In this document: one piece after another, positions 28,712 through 37,547 of the stretch
How the letters are laid out: the number at the start of each line of letters is the position of its first letter
How positions within the stretch are numbered: the stretch's first letter is position 1
Source: Pseudomonas sp. NFACC02
GTDB lineage: Bacteria; Pseudomonadota; Gammaproteobacteria; Pseudomonadales; Pseudomonadaceae
DNA length: 64,000 nucleotides
NCBI RefSeq assembly: GCF_900110765.1
Contig: NZ_FOEO01000002.1
Span: 186,001-250,000, forward strand
Direction of reading: 5' to 3'
Program-made: the position numbers and the translations under genes
Notes under the pieces: generated by a model
Database searches by the model: none
What the model saw: only the letters and a program-made list of their open reading frames with translations
What the model was told of the DNA's origin: nothing

Positions 28712-30366
28712 CCCGTCAGCACGGATTGCTCAGCCCACTGGACATAACACACCACCACCGGCATCTCATGCTCGGCACAGAAATCCAGCCACCGCAGCTG
28801 GTTGTCCTGCAACCGGTCGCCCGGGCCTTTGACTTCGATCATTCGGTAACTGCGCTGCTCGGGGTAAAACTGGATCAGGTCGGGCATGCCGGTGCGATTG
28901 GCCTTGATGTCTTGCAGCAGACGGCGGAACCAGCGTTTGAGGTGGTGCGCGGGCAGGCAACGTAGCGCTTGCTCGAGCAGCTCCGGCGTGAGCGTGCCCC
29001 AGAACACAAAGGGTGATTGCAGGCCGAACTTTTCGACGTAATGCTGCCGGATCGCCGCGTGATAGCGTCCGTCATCCAGTTGCGCCAGACAGGCGTCGAA
29101 CAGCGCCGCACGACGCTGATAGAAGTCGGGGCTGTACAGGTCGCTGGGAGCACTGTGAAACGGGTGGAAGAACGCGCCCGGCAGCGGCGCGAAAATCGCG
29201 GGCCAGCACAACAGACCGAACAGCGAGTTGATCAGCGCATTCTCGACGTAATGCACCTCACTGCCCGCTTCGGCCAGGTGCTCCTGAATCAGTCGTTCGA
29301 CGCTGCATTCCGGCAACGGGACCACGCTCAGGTCCAGTCGAGTGACCGCACGTGTGGTCCGTCGTCGAACTCCGCCCTGCCCCAACTTGCGTTGCAGGCG
29401 CGGCTGAATGCGCAGCAGGTGCTGGGTTTCCTCATCGTTTTCAGGCGCCGACTGGGCGTGCTGCAAAAGGGCCATGGCTTCGGCATGGCGCTCGGTTCGC
29501 TCCAGCACGCGAATCCTGCGGACCCGAGCGCCGGGATAACTGGAGTGCGCGTACACGCTCAACGCCAGCGGCCAGTCCTGCTCACGCTCGGCCTGGTAAC
29601 CGATCTGGAACAGCAGCTTGGCACGGCGCATGGCCAGCCAAGGGTTCGCCGTGTCGACGCTCATCGCCTGGTCCGCCAGTTCGTGCAGCACCGCGCCTTC
29701 GTCCAGCGCCTGGCGGCAAGCATGCAGGTGCAGGCAGATGTCGATGTCTTCACGTCGGCTTATTCCACGCGACTCGACGGAAAATTCGACTTTTTCGTAG
29801 CGATAGATGCCCAGATCCGCCAGCACGAACTCGGACCATTCTTGATACAGATTGCCGAAATACAACAAACGCAGGCGGTCGCACAGCGGCATGATCTGCA
29901 ACCCGAAGACCACGTCATCAAGGTCTGCGAACCACTGAACCAACGGTTGGGCGTGCTCGTACAGCGGCAGCAATCGCTCCAGCAGATGTGCTTTTTTCTC
30001 CGTGCTCCTGACCCCGTGATCCTTGAAACAGCGCCCGAGTTCGTCCTTGCGCAGCAGCGCGAATAACGCGTGAAGGTCCAGATGAGGCTGCCCATCCACC
30101 CATCCACACTCCAGCAGTGAGGCGGCGGCGAGCCGCACGTCACCGATCTCGGCATAATTCAGCTTGCTGGCGCGAAACAGCGTGCCTTTGCGCATGACCA
30201 TCCGCACCAGCAACGCTTGTGAAGGCTGCGAGAGACGAGCAAAGTGCCCGATGAACCGACGCTCGTCATCATCGAGCAAATCGTCGTAGCGTTGACCAAT
30301 CCAGCTCAGGACCTGGCGAAAGTTCTCCAGATAATAGAACGGGTTGTCGAGGGGGAAAGTGCTCAC
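28708..30366 (-). CDS. FAN1-type VRR-NUC structure-specific nuclease
   Basis: A 552-residue bacterial FAN1 orthologue. A N-terminal SAP-like/DNA-binding region (about 1-130) is followed by a helical TPR-like middle and a C-terminal VRR-NUC domain. The PD-(D/E)xK catalytic residues are D496 (GMPDLIQF), E511 and K513 (MIEVKG), with the Q in LQDNQ following. The P. aeruginosa protein of this family has been crystallised and cuts 5' flaps and processes interstrand cross-links. The intact catalytic set argues for activity. It is convergent with the SWIM/SNF2 helicase, overlapping 4 bp. Confidence 0.9.
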   Translation of the reverse strand: MSTFPLDNPFYYLENFRQVLSWIGQRYDDLLDDDERRFIGHFARLSQPSQALLVRMVMRKGTLFRASKLNYAEIGDVRLAAASLLECGWVDGQPHLDLHALFALLRKDELGRCFKDHGVRSTEKKAHLLERLLPLYEHAQPLVQWFADLDDVVFGLQIMPLCDRLRLLYFGNLYQEWSEFVLADLGIYRYEKVEFSVESRGISRREDIDICLHLHACRQALDEGAVLHELADQAMSVDTANPWLAMRRAKLLFQIGYQAEREQDWPLALSVYAHSSYPGARVRRIRVLERTERHAEAMALLQHAQSAPENDEETQHLLRIQPRLQRKLGQGGVRRRTTRAVTRLDLSVVPLPECSVERLIQEHLAEAGSEVHYVENALINSLFGLLCWPAIFAPLPGAFFHPFHSAPSDLYSPDFYQRRAALFDACLAQLDDGRYHAAIRQHYVEKFGLQSPFVFWGTLTPELLEQALRCLPAHHLKRWFRRLLQDIKANRTGMPDLIQFYPEQRSYRMIEVKGPGDRLQDNQLRWLDFCAEHEMPVVVCYVQWAEQSVLTG

Positions 30367-30524
30367 GGCGCGATCACGTTACGGCAAAAAGAAAGGCGTC
30401 AGGATACTGTTTATCCGTACAGATTCCAGCCCCTTGTTGCCATCAGTCGGCGCTGGCCTGATCAACGGCAGTCCCTGACCTGAACCGTTAGAATGGTTGC
30501 CTTCGTCTTTTCAGGGAAATGACC

Positions 30525-31040
30525 ATGCTTTCCTCTCGCAAACCTCGGGTTTACCTGGCGGGCTTCGACGTCTTCCGCAGCGACGCCATCGAGCACGGAC
30601 GTTATTTGAAAGCCCTGTGCGACGCCCATGGCCTTGAAGGGTTGTATCCATTCGACAACGAGGTCACTCAGGGACTGCCACCGCAGGAAACGGCGGCGTT
30701 GATTTGTAATGCCAATATCGAGATGATCCAAAGCTGCGACGCCGTGCTGGCCAATTTGAACGTGTTTCGCGGTGCCGAGCCGGATTCGGGAACGGCGTTC
30801 GAAGTCGGCATGGCCGTGGCGCTCGCCAAGCCGGTGTGGGCGTATTTCGACGACCTCGGATCGCTGCGCGAGCAGATCGGGCACGATGCTGCCGGATTCG
30901 ATGCCCAGGGATTTCAGGTCGAGGACTTTCAGCTGCCGAAAAACCTGATGCTCGCATGCACCTGGGCAGGCAGCAGCGAAACGGCCGAGGCCGGAATAGA
31001 GGCGCTGGCGCGGTATCTGACATCAGCGCTGGCGACGTAA
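30525..31040 (+). CDS. Nucleoside 2-deoxyribosyltransferase family protein
   Basis: A 171-residue Rossmann-like enzyme of the NDT family, which transfers deoxyribose between nucleobases or hydrolyses damaged nucleotides. Motifs are VYLAGFDVFR (substrate loop), CNANIEMIQSCDAVLANLN and AEPDSGTAFEVGMAVALAKP, where the Glu in FEVG is the usual nucleophile and Asp in EPDSGT the usual base partner. The start at 30525 is chosen because AGGGA lies 7 nt upstream; the ATG at 30519 is too close to it. Monocistronic, in a purine-salvage or nucleotide-sanitising role by inference. Confidence 0.85.
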   Translation: MLSSRKPRVYLAGFDVFRSDAIEHGRYLKALCDAHGLEGLYPFDNEVTQGLPPQETAALICNANIEMIQSCDAVLANLNVFRGAEPDSGTAFEVGMAVALAKPVWAYFDDLGSLREQIGHDAAGFDAQGFQVEDFQLPKNLMLACTWAGSSETAEAGIEALARYLTSALAT

Positions 31041-31190
31041 ATCACGCCCTCGAAGCTTTGCGTGCCGGAGAACCTGTGGGAAATTCTTGGGTTCTCACAC
31101 CAGTGGCGTCAGTCCGTTTCTTGAGGATCACAACGCCTGACAGCGTGCGCCACATCCCGGATGACGCGGAGCGTGGGAACCATCAGAAAC

Positions 31191-31216
31191 CTGTGGGAGC
31201 AAGCTCACTCCCACAG
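31191..31216. repeat. Single REP hairpin
   Basis: CTGTGGGAG-caagctca-CTCCCACAG, a perfect 9-bp stem of REP type between the deoxyribosyltransferase gene and the convergent small acidic gene. It may limit transcription read-through. Confidence 0.8.
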
Positions 31217-31242
31217 ATAACTGATCGGTGCCTATATTGCGC

Positions 31243-31458
31243 TCAACCCAGCGTCGACGACCCGATGTCCAGCTTGTCCGAATCTTCAAACTCGTCCAGC
31301 CGCAGATCGCCCAGGTCCAGATCGCCTTCCGGGTCACTGTCTTCGTCGGCATCGGCGTCGTTGAGTGGCGACTGGTCGCCGCCGAAGTGCTGGTCTTCGT
31401 CGCTCAGGTAATACGGTGTCAGATGATGTTGGCCAAGCGTGTGTGGCTGTACGTGCAT
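31243..31458 (-). CDS. Small acidic protein, unknown function
   Basis: A 71-residue, highly acidic protein (about one third Asp/Glu) with no recognised domain. It starts MHVQPHTLGQHHLTPYYLSD, His-rich, and continues with DADADEDSDPEGDLDLGDLR and LDEFEDSDKLDIGSSTLG. The gene call rests on a strong ribosome site, GTCAGGAGAACCCGCG just before the ATG, and a clean stop. It lies 61 bp downstream of the LysR gene on the same strand and could be cotranscribed with it. Confidence 0.75.
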   Translation of the reverse strand: MHVQPHTLGQHHLTPYYLSDEDQHFGGDQSPLNDADADEDSDPEGDLDLGDLRLDEFEDSDKLDIGSSTLG

Positions 31459-31519
31459 CGCGGGTTCTCCTGACGGCTTTTCATGTTCAGTTTCAAGGCT
31501 ACTCCACCTGCCGGCACGA

Positions 31520-32422
31520 TCACACCCAGCTGAAAAACGATCCGCCGTCCTCGCGCAGCATTTTCGCCATGGCGTGAGCGGCCGGAGACAGGTAGCCCTC
31601 GCGGCGCAGGATCACGCAGATGGTTCGCGCCATGGTGGTGGTTGCCAGAGGCACCTCCCGCAGATATTGCATGTTCTTGCCATATTCAAGGGTTTCCCTG
31701 GCAATGAAACTCAACAGGTGGGTCTGGGCAATCAACCTGGGCAACAGGGAAATGGAATTGGCTTCGATCTGCACCACGGGCAGCGGCAGGTTGTGCCGGG
31801 CGAACGCGTCATCGACCCAGATCCGCGAGGACACGCCTTGCGGCGGCAACACCCAGCGGTAATTGCACAGGTCACTCATCTGAAACGGCGCGTTGAAGAT
31901 CGGATGATTGCGACTGGCGATCACCACCGCTTCGTCCGTGAGAATCGGATGGGCCGTGAACTCGCCTTCAACGCCTCGTTGAGCGCAGATGATCATGTCC
32001 AGATGCCCCGACCGAAGCTGTTCGCGCAGCATGTCATCCTGACCGATCACCAGTTTCAGGGTGATGTCCGGGGCGCGTTTCAGCAATGCATTGGTCAACT
32101 CCGGCAGCAGGTATTCCGCCATCGTGGAGGCACACCCCAGACGAATCTCGCCCACCGCCCCACTGGCAAAGTCACGCACCTCGCGCTGGGTCTGGGCAAT
32201 GCTTTGCTGAAGCATCCGGCCACGCGCTTGAAGCAACTCGCCGACCGGGGTCAGCTTGATTCGCCGACCGTCACGCTGAAACAGTTTGGTGCCGAACGAT
32301 TCTTCCAGCCGCTGGATGCTTTTGGTCAGTGCAGGCTGGCTGCGATTGAGTTTTTCAGCCGCACGCCCCAGATGACCGAGCTCGGCGATGGTGTCGAAAT
32401 AGGTCAGGTCGCGCAGGTCCAT
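31520..32422 (-). CDS. LysR-family transcriptional regulator
   Basis: A 300-residue LTTR. The N-terminal winged helix (1-60) reads MDLRDLTYFDTIAELGHLGR with RAAEKLNRSQPALTKSIQRL as the helix-turn-helix, followed by a periplasmic-binding-protein-like effector domain. It is divergent from an AbrB-family membrane protein gene across 104 bp with LysR-type dyads, so it probably controls that transporter. Effector unknown. Confidence 0.9.
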   Translation of the reverse strand: MDLRDLTYFDTIAELGHLGRAAEKLNRSQPALTKSIQRLEESFGTKLFQRDGRRIKLTPVGELLQARGRMLQQSIAQTQREVRDFASGAVGEIRLGCASTMAEYLLPELTNALLKRAPDITLKLVIGQDDMLREQLRSGHLDMIICAQRGVEGEFTAHPILTDEAVVIASRNHPIFNAPFQMSDLCNYRWVLPPQGVSSRIWVDDAFARHNLPLPVVQIEANSISLLPRLIAQTHLLSFIARETLEYGKNMQYLREVPLATTTMARTICVILRREGYLSPAAHAMAKMLREDGGSFFSWV

Positions 32423-32437
32423 ATATCAACCAAAGTT

Positions 32438-32478
32438 ATCAATTCATGATTATTAGAAAATAGACTTGATCAATTCAA
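32438..32478. promoter_or_regulatory. Putative LysR-type operators
   Basis: Two 13-bp dyads with 5-nt spacers lie in the divergent region: ATCA-attca-TGAT (32438-32450) and TTGA-tcaat-TCAA (32466-32478). Their T-N11-A form and spacing fit an LTTR recognition/activation site pair; inferred. Confidence 0.4.
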
Positions 32479-32526
32479 CTGTCGATACTTCCCGGCATTG
32501 GACACACTTCCATCAGGAACATGCCA

Positions 32527-33624
32527 ATGCTCTGGAGATCCTCGTTGTCACGCTCTGCACCGTTTTCCCTCGATTCCCTGCATCCACTCATGCAGTGGTC
32601 ACTGCTCATCGTCCTGGCGGGCAGTGCCGGTCAGGCGTTCAAGTACTTTCACGTACCCGCTGCATTGTTTCTCGGCCCGATGCTGGTCGCCATCGGCTTT
32701 GGCGTTAGCGGCGCGAGTATCCGGCTGCACAAGCACGTATTCCGGCTAGGCCAAGGCTCCGTGGGGGTGCTCGTCGCGCACTCGATGACCATGAGTGTTC
32801 TGCTGACCGCCATGCAGTCGTGGCATGTGATGGTCTTTGCCACCTTGCTGACGATCGCGCTGAGCGCCGTGGTCGGTGTCGGTCTGGCACGCTGGGGTGG
32901 CATTCAAGCCAGCACGGCCGCGTGGGGCACTTCGCCGGGAGCTGCGTCGGCGATGGTGGCGATGTCCGAGGACTACGGCGCCGATTCCCGTGTGGTTGCG
33001 ACGATGCAGTACGTGCGGGTGGTCTGCGTGGTGATGGTGGGCGCGCTGGTGAGCCGCCTGATTGGCGCCGACGTCGGCGGTACCGATGCGCACAGCAGCG
33101 CTGCCCTGCTGCAAGATGGCAACCTGCTGAATCTTGGCCTGAGCCTGCTGGTGATCGTGGTGGGCGTCATGCTCGGTTCGAAGGTCCCGGCCGGCGCGTT
33201 GCTGGTGCCCCTGTTACTCGGCGGCGCGCTGCAATTGAGCGGCGTCCTGCAAATCGTCATGCCGACCTGGCTGCTGGCAATCGCCTACGGCGCCATCGGC
33301 AGCTACATCGGGCTGCGATTTGACCGGGCGACCATCCACTACGTCTGGCGGCGACTGCCCGCGATGATTTTCGGCGCATTGCTGCTGATCCTGCTCTGCG
33401 CGCTCTCCGCCTGGGTGATCGCCGACATGATGGACAAGGACTTTCTGTCGGTGTACCTGGCGACCAACCCCGGGGGCCTGGACGCCATGGCGATCATCGC
33501 CATCGACACCCACTCGGATGTCGGTTTTGTGCTGGCGATGCAGACGCTGCGCCTGTTCGGCGTGATCCTGACCGGCGCCTATATCGCGCGACAGGTGATC
33601 AGGGTCACCCAGCGGCTTGCGTGA
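32527..33624 (+). CDS. AbrB-family (DUF/PF05145) inner-membrane protein
   Basis: A 365-residue integral membrane protein with about ten TM segments in two homologous halves. Each half carries an AbrB-duplication motif, e.g. HVPAALFLGPMLVAIGFG and KVPAGALLVPLLLGGALQLS, followed by WGTSPGAASAMVAMSEDYGA and ATNPGGLDAMAIIAIDTHSD. The family was once mis-named ammonia monooxygenase; substrates are unproven, but these are likely small-molecule transporters. The start at 32527 is used because CAGGA lies 8 nt upstream; the ATG at 32521 is too close. Paired with the divergent LysR gene. Confidence 0.8.
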   Translation: MLWRSSLSRSAPFSLDSLHPLMQWSLLIVLAGSAGQAFKYFHVPAALFLGPMLVAIGFGVSGASIRLHKHVFRLGQGSVGVLVAHSMTMSVLLTAMQSWHVMVFATLLTIALSAVVGVGLARWGGIQASTAAWGTSPGAASAMVAMSEDYGADSRVVATMQYVRVVCVVMVGALVSRLIGADVGGTDAHSSAALLQDGNLLNLGLSLLVIVVGVMLGSKVPAGALLVPLLLGGALQLSGVLQIVMPTWLLAIAYGAIGSYIGLRFDRATIHYVWRRLPAMIFGALLLILLCALSAWVIADMMDKDFLSVYLATNPGGLDAMAIIAIDTHSDVGFVLAMQTLRLFGVILTGAYIARQVIRVTQRLA

Positions 33625-33682
33625 TCAAGCCCGCAGAGACAGGGCCAATCGCTCATCGAGCCCATGACGTCACCTGAGCGTG

Positions 33683-34936
33683 TCACGGCAGGTACAGCAG
33701 CGCGGTCGCCAGGCTTTGCGCCAGCGGCAGAACCGGCAACAGCGTCGCCTGGTACGCATGATAGAGGTCCGGCTTGCCTGGCCAGATATCGGCACTGGGT
33801 TGATTCTGCGGGTTCAGCTCATGACGCCAACTGCCATGCTCACGGTCAATGAACAGCGTCTCGTTGAACTCCCAGAACGTGCGATACCAGGTTTCATATT
33901 GCTGCTCACCCGTGCGTTGCAGCAGCGCCGCCGAGGCGGCCGCCGCTTCAGCGTGAGTCCAGTGCAAACGATGGCGAACCACCGGGCGATTCTGCCAATC
34001 GAGGGTGTAGACAATGCCCGGTGCGCCATCGACATCCCACCCGAACCGACAGGCGTTTTCGAAAAGCAACCGCGCGTCTTCCACGAGCCAGGACGGTGTC
34101 TCCAGCTTGACCCTCTGTCGCGCGGCCTCGAGATGCAGCACCAGTCGCGCCCACTCGAAGGCATGTCCCGGCGTCGTACCGTAAGGACGAAAACCGTCAT
34201 CCGGCTTGTCAACGTTGTACTCGGGTACAGGCTGCCATTGCGGCGTGAAGTGTTCGATGACTTGATGATGGTTGCCAGCGGCGTGCTGATGAATCACGCG
34301 TTCGACGATGCGCAACGCACGATCCAGCCAGCGCGCATCCCCTGTCACGTCCGCCAGCGCCAGGAACGCCTCGGTGCTGTGCATGTTGCTGTTCGCGCCA
34401 CGGTAGGCTTCTTCGTTGCTCCAGTCACGATCGAAGGACTCGCGCATGGCACCTTCTTCTTCGCTCCAGAAACGCTGAGTGATCACCTGAATCGCCTGCT
34501 CCAGCAGCGCCTTGGCCCCCGGACGTTGCGCGGCGACGGCAGAACTCGCCGCAAGCGCGACGAAGGCGTGCAGGTAAGCCGCTTTGCCCGTGTCGGCACA
34601 GTGTTCGAGCGGTCTGGCGAACCAGCCACCGTGCTCGGCGTCGCGCAGAGGACCGGCCAGTGCGGCAACGCCGTGATCGACCAGACCGGCATAACCCGGA
34701 ATGCCATTGATGTGGGCCATGGCAAAACTGTGGGTCATGCGCGCGGTGTTCATGGTTTCGGCGATGGCGTCGGCAGGAAGACGCCCCTGCTCATCCAGGT
34801 TGCCAAACCCCTGGGGCATCTTCGACGCCCTGGCGAACGCCAGCAGCCGGTTACCTTCTTGCGCCAGCCACGTTTTGTGTCCGGGGGAGCGCAGCCAACT
34901 GCTGAAACCGCGATTCACATCATCCATTGCCTTCAC
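33683..34936 (-). CDS. AGE-family sugar isomerase/epimerase (mannose or sulfoquinovose isomerase-like)
   Basis: A 417-residue (alpha/alpha)6-barrel protein of the N-acylglucosamine 2-epimerase superfamily. Active-site motifs are RMTHSFAMAHINGI, RGANSNMHSTEAFLAL, GTTPGHAFEWARLVLHLE (catalytic His) and RHRLHWTHAEAAAA. Most like YihS or bacterial D-mannose isomerase, which interconvert mannose and fructose or sulfoquinovose and sulfofructose. No sulfoglycolytic genes adjoin, so mannose isomerase is the safer guess. The start is uncertain: GTG at 34936 or in-frame ATG at 34927. Apparently monocistronic. Confidence 0.8.
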   Translation of the reverse strand: MKAMDDVNRGFSSWLRSPGHKTWLAQEGNRLLAFARASKMPQGFGNLDEQGRLPADAIAETMNTARMTHSFAMAHINGIPGYAGLVDHGVAALAGPLRDAEHGGWFARPLEHCADTGKAAYLHAFVALAASSAVAAQRPGAKALLEQAIQVITQRFWSEEEGAMRESFDRDWSNEEAYRGANSNMHSTEAFLALADVTGDARWLDRALRIVERVIHQHAAGNHHQVIEHFTPQWQPVPEYNVDKPDDGFRPYGTTPGHAFEWARLVLHLEAARQRVKLETPSWLVEDARLLFENACRFGWDVDGAPGIVYTLDWQNRPVVRHRLHWTHAEAAAASAALLQRTGEQQYETWYRTFWEFNETLFIDREHGSWRHELNPQNQPSADIWPGKPDLYHAYQATLLPVLPLAQSLATALLYLP

Positions 34937-35052
34937 CTATCTGCTCGGCAGGTTCAGCCCGCCAGGAATTATTAGTCGGCGAATCATGCAAGCCAACCGC
35001 CGGTGCAGGCAAGCGAATGAGGTGAAACGTTTATGCTGATGAAGGTTTTCCC

Positions 35053-35141
35053 TGTAGGAGCGCGCTTGCCCGCGAACCCGCCCCTTCAGCCAACATCCCT
35101 GTCACAGACCACCAGCCATCGCGGGCAAGCGCGTTCCTACA
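35053..35141. repeat. REPIN
   Basis: TGTAGGAGCGCGCTTGCCCG at the left is complementary to CGGGCAAGCGCGTTCCTACA at the right. It sits immediately downstream of the chemoreceptor stop codon. Confidence 0.88.
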
Positions 35142-35150
35142 CACATTTTG

Positions 35151-36776
35151 TTAAACCCGGAAACGCGTCACCACCTGATTCAGCTCTCCCGCCAGACGCG
35201 ACAACTCAGTGCTCGACGCGCTGATCTGGTTGGCACCCGATGAAGACTGCAGCGAGAGGTCACGAATGTTGACGATGTTGCGGTCCACTTCCCGCGCCAC
35301 CTGCGCCTGCTCTTCGGCCGCGCTGGCGATCACCAGGTTGCGTTCGGAAATCTGGTTGATCGACGACGTGATACGGGTCAGCGACTCGCCTGCACCCTGG
35401 GCCAGTTCCAGCGTTTCGGACGCCCGCGAACGGCTGATCAGCATCGACTCCAGCGCTTCGCTGGAACCGCTGCGCATCGTCGAGACCATCTTGTCGATTT
35501 CCAGCGTCGACTGTTGGGTACGATGCGCCAAGGCCCGCACCTCATCGGCTACCACTGCAAAACCACGGCCCGACTCCCCCGCACGCGCTGCCTCGATGGC
35601 GGCGTTGAGCGCCAGCAGGTTGGTTTGCTCGGCAATCGAACGGATCACATCCAGCACCTTGCCGATGTCCTGAGACTGATCGGCGAGGTTCTGTACCAGC
35701 ACCGAGGTGTGTTGCACGTTGCTCGACAGGTTCTGAATCGACGTCACGGTTTCGATGACGCGCGCCTGGCCATCTTGTGCCGCGGCGTTGGATTCGTTCG
35801 ACGCCTGAGACGTTGACACCGCATTGCGCGCCACTTCCTCGACGGCCGAGGTCATTTCGTTCACGGCCGTCGCCGCCTGTTCGATCTCCGTGTTCTGCTG
35901 ATGCAAGCCACGGTGACTGTCTTCTGTCACCGAGTTCAGCTCGGTCGCGGCGGATGCCAGCTGGCTGGCAGAACTGCCGATCAGGCTCAACGTGCTGCGC
36001 AGGTTGTTCTGCATTTGCTGCAAGGCGCGCAGCAAACGCGTCACCTCGTCCTTGCCTTCGACGCGGATGTCGCGGGTCAGATCGCCCTTGGCGACGAATT
36101 CGGCTGCGGTGACCGCTTCTTCCAATGGCCCGATGATGCTGCGTGTCAGCCACAGTGCGAGAACCACCGTCGCCAGCGCCGCAATCAGCACAAATACCAG
36201 GACCACCGTGCGCGACTCACCGTACTGCGATTGCGCGGCCATACCCTCGAGTTCGACCTGATGGGAATAGAAGTCGGCCAGATCGCCCAGTTGCGTACCG
36301 GAATTGTCGACGACGGTTTTCATGTCGACCAGCAGCAGCGTGTTCAGCGCTTTCAGATCACCGCTTTCGGCCAGGACGAAAGACCGGGCCAGCCCGCGCT
36401 GATAATCAGCCAGGGTGCCGCGAAACTTGTCATACAACGTCTTTTCTTCGGGGGTATCAATGAACGAGTCGAGGCTGTTCAGCTTGTCCGCGAGTACTTT
36501 GGCGCGGACATCCATCTGCCCCTTGTAGACGCTGACGTTCTTGGGGTCGGTGTCCAACGCCATGCGCAGAGAGATGGTCCGGATGCGCAGCATGGCTTCG
36601 CGGATATCGTTGACCAGCCGCATGCTCGGCATCCAGTTGCTCTCGACCGCCACTTCGCTTTGGCGGATGTTGGACATCTGGGTCAGGGCAAACCAGCCCA
36701 ACAGGGCCACCAACAGGGAAATCAGGGTGAATCCAAGGCCCGCACGGCGGGCGATGGTCAAATTGCGTAGGTTCAT
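35151..36776 (-). CDS. Methyl-accepting chemotaxis protein (4HB-type sensor)
   Basis: A 541-residue chemoreceptor. TM1 is about 10-30 ([19 protein letters not shown]), a periplasmic four-helix-bundle ligand domain spans about 31-185, TM2 is about 188-208, and a HAMP domain runs about 210-262. The cytoplasmic signalling domain has the hairpin tip [20 protein letters not shown]. There is no C-terminal CheR-binding pentapeptide (it ends VVTRFRV). The start at 36776 ([16 protein letters not shown]) is the usual N-terminus; the frame continues upstream without a better signal. Ligand unknown; 4HB receptors often sense organic or amino acids. Confidence 0.9.
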   Translation of the reverse strand: MNLRNLTIARRAGLGFTLISLLVALLGWFALTQMSNIRQSEVAVESNWMPSMRLVNDIREAMLRIRTISLRMALDTDPKNVSVYKGQMDVRAKVLADKLNSLDSFIDTPEEKTLYDKFRGTLADYQRGLARSFVLAESGDLKALNTLLLVDMKTVVDNSGTQLGDLADFYSHQVELEGMAAQSQYGESRTVVLVFVLIAALATVVLALWLTRSIIGPLEEAVTAAEFVAKGDLTRDIRVEGKDEVTRLLRALQQMQNNLRSTLSLIGSSASQLASAATELNSVTEDSHRGLHQQNTEIEQAATAVNEMTSAVEEVARNAVSTSQASNESNAAAQDGQARVIETVTSIQNLSSNVQHTSVLVQNLADQSQDIGKVLDVIRSIAEQTNLLALNAAIEAARAGESGRGFAVVADEVRALAHRTQQSTLEIDKMVSTMRSGSSEALESMLISRSRASETLELAQGAGESLTRITSSINQISERNLVIASAAEEQAQVAREVDRNIVNIRDLSLQSSSGANQISASSTELSRLAGELNQVVTRFRV

Positions 36777-36972
36777 GACCGTAGGCTCTTTTTTATTAAG
36801 TGGCGGTGGTCGTAGAGTCATCGTACGACTACCGCTTATCGACGCCCACCACCGCTTCTTGAGGGCCACAACATGAAGAAAACAAACGGCTGTTCGAGAA
36901 AAACGGAGAACCTGGAGCCTCGAAGCGGTCTAGACGTAACAGTCCCCGATCACCTACACGGAGAAAAAAGCC

Positions 36973-37461
36973 ATGCACCTGGAAGGTTCCTGCCATTGCG
37001 GCGCGGTGGAGTTCAGCCTGACCAGCGCCCACCCCTACCCCTATCAACGTTGCTATTGTTCGATCTGCCGTAAAACCCAAGGCGGTGGCGGCTACTCGAT
37101 CAACCTGGGTGGCGATGCGAAAAGCCTGAAGGTCAAAGGCAAAAGCAGTATTGCCATCTATCACGCCAAGATGCGCGACGATGCACACCATCAGGTCCAC
37201 ACCAGCAGCGCGGAGCGACATTTCTGCAAGCAATGCGGCAGCGGGTTGTGGTTGTTCAGCCCGCAATGGCCTGAGCTCATTCACCCGTTCGCCTCGGCTA
37301 TCGACACGCCATTGCCGACGCCACCGGAGCACACGCACCTGTTGCTGGACTCAAAAGCGTCGTGGGTCGAGGTACAGGCCGGGCCAAAGGATAAACAGTT
37401 CGAGCAGTACCCCGAGGAATCGATTGCCGACTGGCATGAGCGGTTAGGGCTGGTGCGCTGA
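36973..37461 (+). CDS. GFA-family (CENP-V fold) zinc protein
   Basis: A 162-residue protein of the glutathione-dependent formaldehyde-activating enzyme family. Zinc ligands are visible: C7 and C9 in GSCHCGAVEF, C27/C29/C32 in CYCSICRK, and C85/C88 in FCKQCGSG. Most members are annotated Gfa by similarity only, and spontaneous rather than enzymatic chemistry has been argued for the type enzyme. ACGGAG precedes the ATG. The Rieske-FAD reductase begins 86 bp downstream on the same strand. Confidence 0.85.
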   Translation: MHLEGSCHCGAVEFSLTSAHPYPYQRCYCSICRKTQGGGGYSINLGGDAKSLKVKGKSSIAIYHAKMRDDAHHQVHTSSAERHFCKQCGSGLWLFSPQWPELIHPFASAIDTPLPTPPEHTHLLLDSKASWVEVQAGPKDKQFEQYPEESIADWHERLGLVR

Positions 37462-37547
37462 GACCGGTATTGGCTGCGGTTTGCAAATACGCTGAACCTC
37501 TTCCCATGCGGTCCACTCCCAAAGGAAAGCCTGGGAGGGAAAGTCAC

